Assembly (NCBI RefSeq): GCF_001375555.1
Contig: NZ_CTDZ01000009.1
Coordinates: forward strand, 675,758 to 739,757
Reading direction: 5' to 3'
Source of the DNA: Numidum massiliense
GTDB taxonomy: Bacteria; Bacillota; Bacilli; Thermoactinomycetales; Novibacillaceae
Length of the DNA: 64,000 nucleotides
Notes under the pieces: generated by a model
What the model was told of the DNA's origin: nothing
Databases searched by the model: none
The model's input: the letters and a program-made list of their open reading frames with translations, nothing else
Shown: positions 1 to 7,180 of the stretch, one piece after another
Position numbering within the stretch: position 1 is the first letter of the stretch
Layout: each line of letters starts with the position of its first letter
Made by a program: the position numbers and the translations under genes

Positions 1-2
1 GG

Positions 3-605
3 CGGGCGTGGCTCGACCACACGCTGGCCGACGGCATCAACCGCGAGCTTGTGCCGGCGCCGCTAACGTGGCGCACCGTCAAGCTTCACCCGCGCAAGCT
101 GAAGGAATGCACCGAATGCGGCCGCGTGTTTTACGACTTGTCGCGCAACGGCCGTACTAGCGTGTGCCACTACCTTGGCGACGCTTGCCACTTGGCTCGC
201 GACCGCAGGCGCAAGCACGAGACGGCCGTGGCGGCAGCGTTAGCGTCGGGCAAGCGGTTAAGAGTGATCGACGGCGCGGCGCACAACTACAGCCCGAAAA
301 CACGTGAACGCATGGAGCGGCAAATGTTCGTGTACGTGTCGTGGCAAGCGGCAACGCCCGAAGAAGAGGCGTATTACACAAACATAGAGGCGGACGCGGC
401 GGGCATTGCGCGGCCGAACTTGCGGCGCGCCGATGGGTACTGGAATAGCGATAAAACACCGTGGAAAGGGCACAGCGAGGCGCCGGAGGAAAAGCAGGTT
501 AAGGCGTATAACCTGCGCGATATGACGACGGAAGAGCGGAAAGAGGCGGGATTAGAAAAATATTTTAGGAGAGTGGCAAAAGTGGGTAAACAAAACGGAA
601 GGTGA
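3..605 (+). CDS. Cys-containing putative zinc-binding protein of an integrative element, 5' end outside the window
   Basis: The reading frame is open from the left edge. A GTG at 51 is the first usable start, but sensible codons run upstream of it, so the gene probably begins outside the window. The visible part has a CTECGRVFYD zinc-knuckle half followed about 25 residues later by a second Cys/His group (VCHYLGDACH), then a basic segment and a charged C-terminus. I do not recognise a named family; a small DNA- or RNA-binding accessory protein is possible. It is the first of a run of same-strand GC-rich genes and is followed by a strong terminator at 690-729. Confidence 0.6.
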   Translation, partial: RAWLDHTLADGINRELVPAPLTWRTVKLHPRKLKECTECGRVFYDLSRNGRTSVCHYLGDACHLARDRRRKHETAVAAALASGKRLRVIDGAAHNYSPKTRERMERQMFVYVSWQAATPEEEAYYTNIEADAAGIARPNLRRADGYWNSDKTPWKGHSEAPEEKQVKAYNLRDMTTEERKEAGLEKYFRRVAKVGKQNGR

Positions 606-689
606 GTCTAATTAGTAGAGGGATAAGGCGAGAACTTGAGCACCGCCGCGGAGTGTTCAACTCCACCTTTTCCCTTCGTAAATTTGTCG

Positions 690-729
690 CCGACCTAGGC
701 AGCTTTTGCCCGGTCGGGGGCTTTTTTTT
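690..729 (+). terminator. Intrinsic terminator
   Basis: CCGACC (690-695) pairs with GGTCGG (712-717), with a nested GGCA/TGCC hairpin inside the loop, followed by eight T residues from 722. It separates the first gene from the XRE regulator. Confidence 0.75.
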
Positions 730-772
730 ATTGCCAACTTGTCACAGAAAACTATGAAAGGGGCTGTTTGTA

Positions 773-1009
773 GTGACACCAACCGACGTAAAAGCGATAC
801 GTGCACACTTTGGCCTATCGCGGCGCGAGTTCGCGGAGAAGATCGGCGTTAGCTGGTCGACGGTGCAGGCGATAGAGACAGGCCGCCGGCGCATCACCGA
901 CGAAACGCGCACGAAAATAACAAGCACATTCGATTTGTCGGCGGACGTTCTCGACACAATTCACCGCGTGAAGCTCGCGGAGCAGTATTATCGCGGGGGT
1001 GGTGATTGA
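773..1009 (+). CDS. XRE/Cro-type helix-turn-helix regulator
   Basis: A 78-residue single-domain HTH protein. Residues 6-60 follow the XRE pattern: helix 1 (VKAIRAHFGLSRREFAEKIG), recognition helix SWSTVQAIETGRR, then closing helices. The GTG start at 773 is preceded by GAAAGGGG at about 8 bases; an upstream ATG is out of frame. The stop at 1009 directly abuts the next ATG at 1010, so the two are co-translated. It is likely a transcriptional regulator of the element's small-gene operon; its operator is not identified. Confidence 0.8.
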   Translation: MTPTDVKAIRAHFGLSRREFAEKIGVSWSTVQAIETGRRRITDETRTKITSTFDLSADVLDTIHRVKLAEQYYRGGGD

Positions 1010-1348
1010 ATGACTGACGCAACCGTGAAAGTGACGCTCACGCCCACCGGCTTCCGCAAGTACGATGCGGCGGTGACGGTAGCGGCAGGCGGTGACGGCC
1101 GCGTGCTGTACGAGCATACCGCGACCTTCGCGAATTCAAACGCCGTCTTTCCCGCATACAAGGCGTTGGGAAAGGCGATTAACCACCTGCCGCGGCTTGG
1201 TGTGGAGGAAATTGACGTAGTGACCAACTGCGCGCCAATGGCGAACGAGCTAACCGGCGGCCGCAACGCAAATACGGCGCTTTTGACGATGATCCGCGAG
1301 CGGTTGGCGCAAGCGGGCGTAACTATCGGCGAGGTAACGAAAATCTAA
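1010..1348 (+). CDS. Small protein with RNase H-like topology
   Basis: 112 residues. The predicted pattern is strand (VKVTLTPTG), strand (DAAVTVAAGG), strand (RVLYEHTATF), a long helix starting ANSNAVFPAYKALGKAINHL, strand (EIDVVTN), then a short helix (CAPMANEL). This is the beta-beta-beta-alpha-beta-alpha order of RNase HI-like folds. The DEDD catalytic carboxylates are not obvious, so catalysis is doubtful. At least three later genes in this block show the same arrangement. The fold assignment is inference from pattern only. It follows the XRE gene without a gap. Confidence 0.55.
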   Translation: MTDATVKVTLTPTGFRKYDAAVTVAAGGDGRVLYEHTATFANSNAVFPAYKALGKAINHLPRLGVEEIDVVTNCAPMANELTGGRNANTALLTMIRERLAQAGVTIGEVTKI

Positions 1349-1377
1349 CACGAGAATGAGAAGGAGAGCGAGAGAGA

Positions 1378-1971
1378 ATGAGCAAACAGGAAATGATCGG
1401 GCAGAAATTTGGACGCTGGACGGTTATTGCGGCGGAACAGGACGATGTGGCGAAGGTGCGCTGTAAATGTGAGTGCGGCACGGTGCGATTGGTTCGCGCT
1501 GCGGACTTGACGGCTGGAAAATCGGGGTCATGCGGCTGCCTGCGGTCGGAAAAGACGACAACACACGGCATGTCAGGCACGCGCTTTTATAAAATTTGGC
1601 AGGACATGCTTCAACGTTGCAATAACGAAAATATAGCGGCATATCCCGACTACGGCGGGCGCGGTATTGCCGTGTGCGACCGCTGGCACACCTTCGAGAA
1701 TTTCCGCGACGACATGTACGCTGAGTACCTGCGGCAAGCGGAAGCGCTTGGCGAGCATCGAATTACAATTGACCGCGTAGACAACGACGGCAACTACACG
1801 CCGGAAAACTGCCGCTGGGCGACGCCGATAATGCAGGCGCAAAACAAGCGCGGCGTGCCCGAGCATGAGCGAGAGTTACGCGAGCTTATACAACGGTTCC
1901 TTGAATTGCAGGAAGAGGTAGAGGAATTTCTCGCGGCACAGGCGGCGGGGGCGGTGGCTGCCCATGGATAA
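1378..1971 (+). CDS. HNH-like phage/element endonuclease-family protein
   Basis: 197 residues with the layout of a common phage and mobile-element family. The N-terminal GQKFGRWTV module is followed by a Cys cluster (CKCECG, SCGCL, about residues 33-60). Next come HGMSGTRFYKIWQDMLQRC, GGRGIAVCDRW, and a C-terminal DRVDNDGNYTPENCRWAT segment resembling the HNH metal site. A coiled, Glu-rich tail (about 160-197) is added. AAGGAGAGCGAGAG precedes ATG 1378. Expected role: nicking or cutting DNA, possibly homing. Overlaps the next gene by 8 bases. Confidence 0.75.
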   Translation: MSKQEMIGQKFGRWTVIAAEQDDVAKVRCKCECGTVRLVRAADLTAGKSGSCGCLRSEKTTTHGMSGTRFYKIWQDMLQRCNNENIAAYPDYGGRGIAVCDRWHTFENFRDDMYAEYLRQAEALGEHRITIDRVDNDGNYTPENCRWATPIMQAQNKRGVPEHERELRELIQRFLELQEEVEEFLAAQAAGAVAAHG

Positions 1972-2116
1972 ATTAGACCGGAACATTGCGGAAGCAAAAG
2001 AGATCCTGCGGGATTGCATGTGGCTAATTGCGGAAGCTCGCGGCATTGTTGCGGGAGAACGCGCAGCACAGGCGCACGCCGACGAGCAGGCGGTGGCGCA
2101 GCATGTCGAAGCTTAA
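1964..2116 (+). CDS. Small helical protein of unknown function (50 aa)
   Basis: ATG at 1964 overlaps the end of the HNH gene, and the stop at 2116 overlaps the next start at 2103. This translationally coupled position supports a real gene. The sequence starts MDKLDRNIAEAKEILRD and looks like one amphipathic helix. No family is recognised. Confidence 0.5.
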   Translation: MDKLDRNIAEAKEILRDCMWLIAEARGIVAGERAAQAHADEQAVAQHVEA

Positions 2117-2486
2117 CCGTGAGCTGCGACGTCACGCCCGCCTGTACTGTGCATGCTTTGACTTGGACACACGCGACGAGTGCTTACTGGAGAAGGGCGA
2201 AGGTTGTACTTGCGCCTATTTTCGCGACGAGGGCGGCCGCTGTGCGTATTTCGAGCGCGCTGTGTTGCCCATTAACCCGCGACTAAACGAAATTTACCGC
2301 CGTTCAGTCATCGGGCACGACGACGGCATGGGCAACGCGGGCACCTGCGCCAACTGCGGGGCAGCATACGCACGGCGTAGCAACCGGCAGAAGTATTGCG
2401 AAAGCTGCCGCGACGGGGCGGCGAAAGATCGGACGAAGCTACGTGTACGCGACTACCGGCAACGACAACGCAAAACGACACGGTAA
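2103..2486 (+). CDS. Cys_rich_VLP-family protein
   Basis: 127 residues. It begins SKLNRELRRHARLYCACFD and has a Cys-rich middle (ECLL, CTCAYF), the AVLP motif that gives the family its name (about residue 58), and a C-terminal zinc ribbon CANCGAAYARRSNRQKYC. This family is typical of prophages and conjugative elements of Bacillota. The ATG at 2103 is preferred because it overlaps the upstream stop and begins the family's conserved N-terminus; the frame is open further upstream but without family-like sequence. Likely nucleic-acid binding; function unknown. Confidence 0.8.
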   Translation: MSKLNRELRRHARLYCACFDLDTRDECLLEKGEGCTCAYFRDEGGRCAYFERAVLPINPRLNEIYRRSVIGHDDGMGNAGTCANCGAAYARRSNRQKYCESCRDGAAKDRTKLRVRDYRQRQRKTTR

Positions 2487-2713
2487 ATGTAACGGTTTAG
2501 GAAAAATAAAGCCTTATGTATCAATGGTTTTCGCGCCTTAATTTTGGTGGTGGCTATGTTACTACCTAAAAGGCGTTTTTGGCGTTCTAAACCGTTACGC
2601 TGTAAATGCGCCTGTGAGGCGACTTGTTCGCGGCAGGTACAAACACCTTAGGCGCCTGCTAAAAACGCCTCACAGCGTCGTATAATCGGCCGCAATCGGA
2701 AGGGGAGGCGGAA
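2487..2713 (+). repeat. Gene-free segment with nested inverted repeats and a promoter-like -10
   Basis: GTAACGGTTTAG (2489-2500) has a perfect inverted copy at 2587-2598. CTGTGAGGCG (2612-2621) has an inverted copy at 2666-2675. A TATAAT box lies at 2681-2686 without a clear -35, ahead of the gene at 2714. The arrangement could be a regulatory region or an origin-like or nicking site; the sequence does not decide. Confidence 0.5.
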
Positions 2714-3106
2714 ATGATGGGAAAACCTGAAGGAGAGGCGACGGAAGAAGCACGCCCGCAGCCAACGCGCCTGTTTAGCGCCTACGAGCGTACAGTTACG
2801 TTTTCAGCCGGCGTGGCGCGCACGACGGTGATACTCTACGACATCGACGCGGACAAAGTGCACAGCCGAACAACGCGGCTGGCGGTGCGCAGTCGGAAAT
2901 CCACTACCGCGCGGCGAATTGCGTTTAACCGACTGCGGAAGTGGGCGAAAGAAAACGGGGAGGTGCCGGCGGTGTTAAATGGGGACGACATAGACGCAAC
3001 AGGCATACCGCGCGACTTGAAACCAACCGATGAACTCCGGGCGAAGTTGGAGGCGGAAGCGGACGAAGAGGCGCGAGGGGAGGCGGCGAATGATGGCGAG
3101 GCCTAA
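2714..3106 (+). CDS. Small acidic-tailed protein of the element, possibly RNase H-like
   Basis: 130 residues with a strong ribosome site AAGGGGAGG before ATG 2714. The core has strands (ERTVTFSAG, ARTTVILYDID, SRTTRLAVRSR) followed by a helix (STTARRIAFNRLRKWAKENG), a partial match to the strand-strand-strand-helix pattern of its neighbours. The last 30 residues are very Glu/Ala rich. It opens a new transcription unit after the inverted-repeat segment and overlaps the next gene by 17 bases. No named family. Confidence 0.55.
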   Translation: MMGKPEGEATEEARPQPTRLFSAYERTVTFSAGVARTTVILYDIDADKVHSRTTRLAVRSRKSTTARRIAFNRLRKWAKENGEVPAVLNGDDIDATGIPRDLKPTDELRAKLEAEADEEARGEAANDGEA

Positions 3107-3437
3107 ATTTCACGTCGTACAACATGCGTATGTAGGCACGCACGGCAAGACGTACGTGCTGACGGTCGTTGAATCGGGTGGCAAAACCTTCCGGCATACG
3201 GAAGAACACGAGCCGTACCCACTGTACGACTGCGCGCTTGACTGCTGGCAGCTGACGCGTGACTGGCTGCTTGACGAATTCAACGCGCGACAGATCACGC
3301 TAAACTGCAACGTGCTTGGACAGATCGAAGTAGACGCGGACGGCAACGAGCGCACAATCGACCAGACCGGCGCGCTGGCGTTTGCGGAGGAACTGCGACA
3401 AGGGGCGAAGGAGGCGCGGGAGAATGGAGGAGAGTAA
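3090..3437 (+). CDS. Small protein with RNase H-like topology
   Basis: 115 residues from ATG 3090, preceded by GGGGAGG. Pattern: strand (KFHVVQHAYV), strand (KTYVLTVVESG), strand (KTFRHTEEHEP), helix (LYDCALDCWQLTRDWLLDEF), strand (QITLNCNV), then a helical tail. It overlaps the upstream gene by 17 bases and the downstream one by 14, so it is tightly coupled. No active-site DEDD set is apparent; a structural or decoy role is possible. Confidence 0.6.
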   Translation: MMARPKFHVVQHAYVGTHGKTYVLTVVESGGKTFRHTEEHEPYPLYDCALDCWQLTRDWLLDEFNARQITLNCNVLGQIEVDADGNERTIDQTGALAFAEELRQGAKEARENGGE

Positions 3438-3840
3438 AGATCATGCACGACGACCCGAGTCGCAAGTGACGCGGGCAAAGGTGGTTGTCATGCGGCACGA
3501 GCAAAACGGCTTCGGGGTTGGCGTTGAGCTGCTGCGGGAGGGCGAAGTTTACCGCGTATTGTCGCTATGGATTGACGATGAGCAAATAACGTCTACGCGG
3601 CAGGTGCTGCATTTTGCGTGTAAACGCGTGATGGACGCCGTGGACGACGACACCAAGCTTATTATATTCGTCGCGCAGAACCGGCACTTCCTAAAAGCGC
3701 GGGAGCTTTCCGCGGCGATGAAGCTGCACAAGCCCGACATAGACGCGGTGTTTTATAGGGCAAAAACGCTGCAAGGTGACGCGTGGGCGCTTGCACAAGA
3801 CGCGTGCGAGCGGCAAACAAACATTATATCGGACGTGTGA
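3424..3840 (+). CDS. Small protein with RNase H-like topology
   Basis: 138 residues from ATG 3424 (AAGGAGG nine bases upstream). Order: strand (KVVVMRHEQNG), strand (FGVGVELLREG), strand (YRVLSLWI), helix (TSTRQVLHFACKRVMDAV), strand (KLIIFVAQN), helix (HFLKARELSAAMK), strand (DAVFYRA), helix. This is the most complete RNase H-like secondary-structure series in the block. An in-frame extension upstream to 3382 lies inside the previous gene and lacks a ribosome site. Function unknown. Confidence 0.6.
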   Translation: MEESKDHARRPESQVTRAKVVVMRHEQNGFGVGVELLREGEVYRVLSLWIDDEQITSTRQVLHFACKRVMDAVDDDTKLIIFVAQNRHFLKARELSAAMKLHKPDIDAVFYRAKTLQGDAWALAQDACERQTNIISDV

Positions 3841-3869
3841 CGAACAAAAATTGCGAAGGAGACGATAGC

Positions 3870-4238
3870 ATGACGAAAAACAAAGGCAACAACGACTGGA
3901 CGACGCAACGGGCGGCACTCGATCGCGAGGTACTCGACTGCAAGGAGGTTATCACGCGGTACAAGCAGACACCGCGGCCGTATCGCGACGTGACCGACAG
4001 CGAGTATGCCCACGCCAGAAAGCGGCTGATCGAAGCCGCAACGGAAATCAAGTATGGCGACTACGAGGCGGCCAAGCCGGCTGATCCGTACGCGAGCATG
4101 TCGCTGGCACAGCTACGGGCGCAGCAGGAGGCGTTTAACAAAGAGCTGGCGGAGCGGCGCGAGGCCGGCGGGCGCGCCAGCCGCCAGGGCTTTGCGGAGG
4201 GTATTACGTCTCTCTTATCAAACAACAGGTGGGCATAA
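3870..4238 (+). CDS. Charged helical protein of unknown function (122 aa)
   Basis: ATG 3870 follows GAAGGAGACG. The product is strongly helical and charged (KRLIEAATEIKYGDYEAA, SLAQLRAQQEAFNKELAERR), lacks Cys and has no recognisable motif. It sits in the same operon 30 bases after the previous gene and overlaps the tiny reading frame at 4229. Confidence 0.55.
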   Translation: MTKNKGNNDWTTQRAALDREVLDCKEVITRYKQTPRPYRDVTDSEYAHARKRLIEAATEIKYGDYEAAKPADPYASMSLAQLRAQQEAFNKELAERREAGGRASRQGFAEGITSLLSNNRWA

Positions 4239-4345
4239 AAGAGCACTCTTACACCTTGCGCCGGAAGGACTTCGCGAAGGTTATGACGCTGGCCGCCCGC
4301 ATACAGGCGCTGGCGCAGCAGGAAGGCGCAGGCGATGGCGAATGA
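4229..4345 (+). CDS. Possible tiny coupled gene (38 aa)
   Basis: GTG 4229 overlaps the end of the preceding gene, and its TGA (4343-4345) overlaps the next ATG at 4342 (ATGA). The peptide is basic then acidic (KEHSYTLRRKDFAKVMTLAA). The exact start is uncertain because the frame continues upstream and no good ribosome site is seen. Confidence 0.35.
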   Translation: MGIKEHSYTLRRKDFAKVMTLAARIQALAQQEGAGDGE

Positions 4346-4824
4346 GGTATTCACTGCACCTTGCGACCGCCGCCGACGACAAGCGCGGGGCTTACGCCTA
4401 CTGCATTACGAATTACAAAGGCGAGCAGGCGCGGGGCGTGTTTGTGACCGCGGGCAGGCGGCGCTTTGACGAAAACTACACCGCACATGTCGCCCTGCAG
4501 CGGGCATTACGGCACGCGGCGCGGCTGGGCGGCATCATTCAGCTAACGGTCGTGCTCGACCACAGCTTAATTGACGCGATTGGCTATGAGCTGGGCGGGC
4601 TAGAGCCGCCAACATATGCGACCCTGAGCCGCACCACCACGCGGCTGACCAAGCGGTTTACTAGCTGCGACCTTGCGGCAATGTCCAACGAGGACGACTT
4701 ACAGCCCGGCGAGGCGACGGCGGCTGACGAGGCGCTGGACGCGCTGGAGCACTACCGCACGCTTAAAGGCCGTTGGCAGCTGTGCCGCGACGCAATTGTG
4801 AACCCGCGAAAACTAATAAAATAA
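4342..4824 (+). CDS. Small protein with RNase H-like topology and helical tail
   Basis: 160 residues from ATG 4342, coupled by ATGA overlap. N-terminal part: strand (YSLHLATAAD), strand (GAYAYCITNYKG), strand (QARGVFVTAG), helix (TAHVALQRALRHAARLGG), strand (IQLTVVLDHS), helix (LIDAIGYEL), again the RNase H-like order. The tail from about residue 105 is helical and acidic. The frame is open further upstream to 4054, but that part lies inside the two preceding genes and is not credible. Confidence 0.6.
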   Translation: MRYSLHLATAADDKRGAYAYCITNYKGEQARGVFVTAGRRRFDENYTAHVALQRALRHAARLGGIIQLTVVLDHSLIDAIGYELGGLEPPTYATLSRTTTRLTKRFTSCDLAAMSNEDDLQPGEATAADEALDALEHYRTLKGRWQLCRDAIVNPRKLIK

Positions 4825-4841
4825 CGAGGAGACGATTAACT

Positions 4842-5483
4842 ATGAAAATTTCCAGCGAATTGCAACGCCTAATGGACGCATACGAGAGCGAAGACAAAGC
4901 GAGCGACGAGCGCAGCAGCCGCGCAGCCACGCAGGTGGACGAGCTGACAGCGGAACTTGCCGCGGCCAAGCACAAACTGGAGCAGGCGATTGACGCGACG
5001 TTAGAAGATCCGACGGCCGCGAACGAAAAGGCCGAGCTTGAGGCGCGTAAGGCGGTATTCGACCTGGAATTGCGCTTACAGGGCGCGCAGGAGCGTAAAA
5101 AGCGGGCGTTCGGTTTCAATGACGCCCGCAAGGAGGCGCTGGCGCAGCAGGCAATCGACAAGGCGCGGGCTGAGGCGGCGGAATACTACGCAAAAAAGCA
5201 GCCGAAAGCGGCGCAAGCGGTGGCCGACGCAAAGCTGGCGTACCTGAACGCGCTGGCCGATTACCACGACTTAGGCGAAGAGGCGCAAGAGATTTACTAC
5301 GGCACGGGGCGACAGGTAGGCTGGACGGGCGACCTGCAACGCATCCACATACAACCGTTGTACCCGTTCTATAGGCTCGGAGACCGGCAAATTTACGGCG
5401 TAAGTGAGGTCGAGATCGACCGCGCATACAATCGCGGCGTGATTGAGCGGCGATCCGTCGAAGAAGGCAAGGAACGGGGCTAG
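4842..5483 (+). CDS. Coiled-coil protein, last gene of the element's plus-strand block
   Basis: 213 residues from ATG 4842 with ACGAGGAGACG upstream. Residues 1-140 are a long Ala/Glu/Lys-rich coiled coil. The C-terminal 70 residues contain aromatic and loop segments (IHIQPLYPFYRLG, GVSEVEIDRAYNRG) that look like a small globular end. No signal peptide or membrane segment. Family unknown. The next landmarks downstream are a promoter-like sequence and the tRNA fragment at 5645. Confidence 0.6.
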   Translation: MKISSELQRLMDAYESEDKASDERSSRAATQVDELTAELAAAKHKLEQAIDATLEDPTAANEKAELEARKAVFDLELRLQGAQERKKRAFGFNDARKEALAQQAIDKARAEAAEYYAKKQPKAAQAVADAKLAYLNALADYHDLGEEAQEIYYGTGRQVGWTGDLQRIHIQPLYPFYRLGDRQIYGVSEVEIDRAYNRGVIERRSVEEGKERG

Positions 5484-5550
5484 GCGGCGCGACAAGTCAA
5501 TGCTGGATTGGCGGCGTGGTGGCTTAACAGCGGCCGCGCCTAATTTTTTC

Positions 5551-5579
5551 TTGCGGAGTGGCGCTACCTACGGTATACT
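5551..5579 (+). promoter_or_regulatory. Sigma-A-type promoter pointing toward the attachment site
   Basis: TTGCGG (5551-5556), 17-bp spacer, TATACT (5574-5579). There is no gene between it and the tRNA fragment, so on an excised circle it would read across the att junction into the other end of the element. Confidence 0.5.
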
Positions 5580-5582
5580 ACA

Positions 5583-5612
5583 TAGGACAGACGGTAGGAC
5601 AGCCGAAGGACA
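5583..5612 (+). repeat. Short direct repeats next to the attachment site
   Basis: TAGGACAG occurs at 5583-5590 and 5595-5602, with a related AAGGACA at 5606-5612. The spacing is close to one helical turn and the group lies just inside the element border, as recombinase arm-type sites do. Function is inferred. Confidence 0.35.
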
Positions 5613-5644
5613 AACGCGCACACAGCGTACACATACCGCGGAGG

Positions 5645-5691
5645 CCTTGACACGGTGGAGGTCGGAAGTTCGATCCTTCTACCGCCCACCA
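5645..5691 (+). other. 3' half of a tRNA-Val(GAC) gene: probable att site of the integrative element
   Basis: From 5645 the sequence reads as a tRNA from the anticodon loop onward: CCTTGACACGG (anticodon GAC), a GGAAG/CTTCT T-arm around TTCGATC, 3' acceptor strand ACCGCCC, discriminator A and CCA ending at 5691. The 5' part (acceptor GGGCGGT, D-arm, proper anticodon stem) is missing; bases upstream of 5645 do not pair. Integration of an element into the anticodon loop leaves exactly such a 3' remnant at the distal end and restores a whole tRNA at the other end. The remnant is followed by a terminator, so chromosomal DNA starts here and the element lies to the left. Confidence 0.75.
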
Positions 5692-5696
5692 CACGC

Positions 5697-5724
5697 AAAA
5701 GACGCGGACTTTGCCGCGTCTTTT
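5697..5724 (+). terminator. tRNA gene terminator
   Basis: A perfect 11-bp stem AAAAGACGCGG/CCGCGTCTTTT (5697-5707 and 5714-5724) with a 6-base loop, directly after the tRNA remnant. Confidence 0.8.
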
Positions 5725-5826
5725 ATGCATTTATGGGCGTTGGACTGTTTAGAGACATTTTTCGACAGTGTGGCGCTCCTAGATTTCGCAAAGTAATGCC
5801 CCACGTTTTCGTGCGGTAAAACATCG

Positions 5827-5869
5827 TAGGAAGGCGTACCGCACAGACATTAGATAGGAAGGCGTACCG
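5827..5869 (+). repeat. Pair of 15-bp direct repeats
   Basis: TAGGAAGGCGTACCG at 5827-5841 and again at 5855-5869, 28 bp start to start, in the gene-free stretch 5725-5931 outside the tRNA remnant. Role unknown; binding sites for a regulator or recombinase are possible. Confidence 0.5.
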
Positions 5870-5931
5870 TCAAAACGTTGTAAGCAAAACAATTATTCTT
5901 GTCGAAAGAAGTTTAATATTATATGTAAATT

Positions 5932-6306
<375 letters not shown>

Positions 6307-6411
6307 TTAAACTATCGGTCTCAGACACTTTTTTTCCAGTATCAGTCTAGTGTTTACGGAACCCAACATAGACGTCTCGGTTGAAAGGTTAGTGCACTTT
6401 GAACGGATTAT

Positions 6412-6822
6412 TTATTGTTCGCCATCATTCCCACCTTCCCCGTTGCAATGTTCGCGTATAACCTCCCACAACTTCATTAACGTATTGATGTTGCGCTCCG
6501 AATCTTGGGCAATGCTATGTAACATCTCTGCATACTCGGGGTGTTTCTTCACTTTTTCTAGTAAGATAAATTCATCGCTTGTCACGTATGTGTTCCGGTC
6601 TTCCACGACGACCATTGGTGCTGGCGATTCCGTTCGACCGAGTAAAAAGTCGGTCGTTACGTCAAATAAGTCGGCTAATTTCATTAAGGTACCGTAATCT
6701 GGCTCGCGATTGCCTGCCTCATAATTGGAATATGTGCCTCGGTGAATCCCTAGTTCATTTGCGATATCTTCTTGTGTAAGCTTTGTTTTTTTCCTCAATT
6801 GCGTTAGTCGGTTTCTAAACAT
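6412..6822 (-). CDS. XRE-family repressor (phage cI-like)
   Basis: 136 residues. N-terminal HTH: FRNRLTQLRKKTKLTQEDIA, ELGIHRGTYSNYEAGNREP, DYGTLMKLADLFDVTTDFLLG. The C-terminal 70 residues are helical and probably dimerise. I prefer the ATG at 6822 (GAGGTG upstream) over one eight codons earlier, because MFRNRL is the usual N-terminus. The divergent promoter at 6911 carries operator-like dyads, so this is likely an autoregulated repressor of the small plus-strand unit that follows. Confidence 0.85.
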   Translation of the reverse strand: MFRNRLTQLRKKTKLTQEDIANELGIHRGTYSNYEAGNREPDYGTLMKLADLFDVTTDFLLGRTESPAPMVVVEDRNTYVTSDEFILLEKVKKHPEYAEMLHSIAQDSERNINTLMKLWEVIREHCNGEGGNDGEQ

Positions 6823-6890
6823 CGCCTGCACCTCAATAAGTATCATTAAGTGTATTATAAAGCCTCAAATTGAATCGTTTAATAAAATGC

Positions 6891-6939
6891 GTCGAAATGA
6901 CTAATATATATTGACATGCGTCGTATCGACTCGTATACT
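6891..6939 (+). promoter_or_regulatory. Consensus promoter with repressor operator dyads
   Basis: TTGACA (6911-6916), 17-bp spacer, TATACT (6934-6939). GTCGTATCGAC (6920-6930), a perfect dyad, fills the spacer, and a related GTCGAAATGAC lies at 6891-6901, 29 bp upstream, both within ATGCGTCG repeats. Binding of the adjacent XRE protein here would block the promoter. The repressor's own -10 is probably the reverse TATAAT near 6854. Confidence 0.7.
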
Positions 6940-6981
6940 ATTTATTAAATAATCTTCATAACGACACGTTAGAGGGGATTT

Positions 6982-7180
6982 ATGCAGTTTGTGAAAAGTT
7001 TAGTGTCAATATGAAGCTGTGAATGCCGCTGTTTCCACTGGCGATGTTTTAATTGTGCAGCTCGCGAACGGACTTAGCTGGGCTAAAGCGGTAGATCGTG
7101 AGACGTTCCAACGCATCCAACGGTTGGCGCTCGAATCTCTCATCGTCGGGGCGATCGCTTCAATTAAGGTGCCATTCTAA
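6982..7180 (+). pseudogene. Broken small gene under the XRE-controlled promoter
   Basis: A well-placed start (AGAGGGG before ATG 6982) opens a frame of only ten codons (MQFVKSLVSI). An overlapping frame, with a GTG at 7019, continues to 7180 and encodes a plausible 53-residue sequence (AVSTGDVLIVQLANGLSW, then a helix). A single frameshift near 7000-7010 would join them. Either the gene is broken or the short frame is a leader peptide. Confidence 0.35.

Noticed and set aside
4054-4341. Upstream extension of the gene at 4342
   Set aside because: It overlaps two coupled genes in another frame, and the ribosome site and RNase H-like pattern begin at 4342.
5509-5560. GGCGGCGTGGTGGCTTAACAG looked like the start of a tRNA matching the remnant at 5645
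   Set aside because: It does not pair with the ACCGCCC acceptor strand of the remnant and lies far too distant; no complete cloverleaf forms.
5443-5796. 117-codon plus-strand frame
   Set aside because: It runs across the promoter-like sequence, the tRNA-Val remnant and its terminator and has no protein-like features.
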